5,692 nt of DNA from Holophaga sp. (lineage in GTDB: Bacteria; Acidobacteriota; Holophagae; Holophagales; Holophagaceae). This document shows, piece after piece, positions 4,827 through 5,692 of the stretch. The stretch is from positions 1 to 5,692 of the forward strand of contig JAUYES010000510.1 in the NCBI GenBank assembly GCA_030691225.1, in the 5' to 3' direction. The position numbers were made by a program, and so were the translations under genes. Below the pieces are notes generated by a model. That model did no database searches. It had not been told where the DNA came from and saw only the letters and a program-made list of their open reading frames with translations. The first letter of the stretch is position 1; each line of letters opens with the position of its first letter.

Positions 4827-5692
4827 CTTAAGGTGCTTGCTAAGGAAATCATAGATTTCCTGCCGAGACTGCTTTGCTAAAGCTGTATCGATGCGGTTGA
4901 AGCTATGACCGCCAGGGGCATCCTTGTAGATCTTGTGGTCGAAGGTCTTCCCGGCGGCTTTCAACGCATTGATGAGCTGCTCCACTTCCACGGAGTTCAC
5001 ATCCTGATCGTTGGTGGAGGTGTGGATGAGCAGCGGTGTCTTCAGTTTCTGAACATTCCATACGGGGCTGCGCCGCCGGAAGCGATCCACATCTTCCGTG
5101 GGGGTTTTTCCAAACAGTTCCCGAATGACTTTTTCGTCTTTGTATTCATCGCCGGCATAGCCAATCCTGGCCAAGAGGTCAGATACGGGGACACCGGCGT
5201 AGATCGCCTTAAACTTTTCGGGGTGATTGAAGGCCGCCATCATCGCAATCAATCCCCCGTGACTCCACCCCACAATCGCCGTGCGATTTCCATCCACAAA
5301 TGGCAGGTTCTCTACGGCCCAATCCCGCCCAGCCACCACATCATCGATCTCCAGGCCCCCATAGTCCGCCGCCTCGTAGAATTCCTTGCCATAGCCTGTG
5401 GATCCGCGATATTCCGGCGCCACCACGATATAGCCTTGAGCCATCATTTCGCGAACGATGTGCACATGATAGGTCGTGAAATCCGCGTGCGTGCCGCCGT
5501 GGGGCAGCACTAGCAGTGGATGTTTCTTGGTCTTATCCAACTTGCGAGGCACAAAAACATACTGATAGACCTTCATGGGCACGCGGCTGTTAGCAATGCC
5601 ATAGATCTCCGTCCGTTTGGGATTGGGAGGCCCGACATACGTAACCTTGTCCACTTCCGCAAGGTCAGAAAGGCGGTGAAACCACAGAGAGT
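4824..5692 (-). CDS. S9-family (prolyl oligopeptidase-like) alpha/beta-hydrolase, N-terminus beyond the window
   Basis: The frame runs leftward to TAA at 4826-4824 and is open to the right edge. GTG at 5654 is the first possible start, but 12 further in-frame codons upstream are open and protein-like (SLWFHRLSDLAEVD), so the true start is probably outside. Numbered from that GTG, the catalytic domain is complete: oxyanion HGG (52-54), EYRGSTGYG (81-89), nucleophile Ser131 in GWSHGG, Asp216 in the TNDQDV loop, and His250 in PGGHSF. This is the triad order of S9 serine peptidases such as acylaminoacyl peptidase. RGSTGYG and the DD...A.DW segment (104-112) are typical of the S9C group. A beta-propeller or signal peptide could precede it but is not visible. 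Substrate is unknown; an esterase role is possible. It converges on secF and is not in that operon. Confidence 0.88.
   Translation of the reverse strand, partial: SLWFHRLSDLAEVDKVTYVGPPNPKRTEIYGIANSRVPMKVYQYVFVPRKLDKTKKHPLLVLPHGGTHADFTTYHVHIVREMMAQGYIVVAPEYRGSTGYGKEFYEAADYGGLEIDDVVAGRDWAVENLPFVDGNRTAIVGWSHGGLIAMMAAFNHPEKFKAIYAGVPVSDLLARIGYAGDEYKDEKVIRELFGKTPTEDVDRFRRRSPVWNVQKLKTPLLIHTSTNDQDVNSVEVEQLINALKAAGKTFDHKIYKDAPGGHSFNRIDTALAKQSRQEIYDFLSKHLK

Noticed and set aside
4905..5513. Long open frame (202 codons) on the + strand, opposite the S9 hydrolase
   Set aside because: The - strand frame has a full catalytic triad and family motifs; the + strand product has none. Shadow ORF.

Overview
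The window is a compact protein-export operon of a Gram-negative-type bacterium with mid-50s GC by eye. On the + strand it reads tgt - yajC - secD - secF, and it ends at a strong hairpin terminator shared with a convergent serine-hydrolase gene on the - strand. This order (tRNA-guanine transglycosylase followed by YajC and the split SecD/SecF pair) is widespread in Proteobacteria, Acidobacteriota and relatives. The protein sequences look to me most like Acidobacteriota or deltaproteobacteria-type lineages, but that is an impression and the phylum cannot be fixed from sequence reading alone.

Layout. Positions 1-63 hold the first 21 codons of a leftward gene that runs off the window. Positions 64-332 are a divergent intergenic region. 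Its left part folds, on the leftward strand, into three successive stem-loops; the last is followed by an eight-T run like an intrinsic terminator or attenuator in the leader of the leftward gene. Its right part carries a plausible promoter for the operon. Positions 333-1475 are tgt. yajC (1476-1784) starts on the base after the tgt stop codon, with a strong ribosome binding site inside tgt. A perfect 10-bp hairpin lies between yajC and secD. secD most likely starts at GTG 1845 rather than at the upstream ATG 1812, which sits in that hairpin. A 112-bp gap between secD and secF holds a 32-codon small ORF whose start region is a near-exact copy of the secF start region. secF (3586-4794) is about 80 residues longer than the E. 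coli protein, through an enlarged periplasmic domain. Positions 4824-5692 hold a leftward S9-family hydrolase, incomplete at its N-terminus.

How it works together. Tgt modifies the wobble base of GUN-anticodon tRNAs and has no direct role in export; its linkage to yajC-secDF is a conserved operon habit. YajC, SecD and SecF form the accessory complex of the SecYEG translocon and use the proton gradient to complete export of unfolded proteins. The S9 hydrolase is a convergent neighbour and need not be related in function.

The most unusual places are the duplicated secF start with its small ORF, the enlarged SecF periplasmic domain, the hairpin at the yajC-secD junction, and the structured leftward leader at 92-218. 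No mobile element, CRISPR array, tRNA or rRNA was seen.
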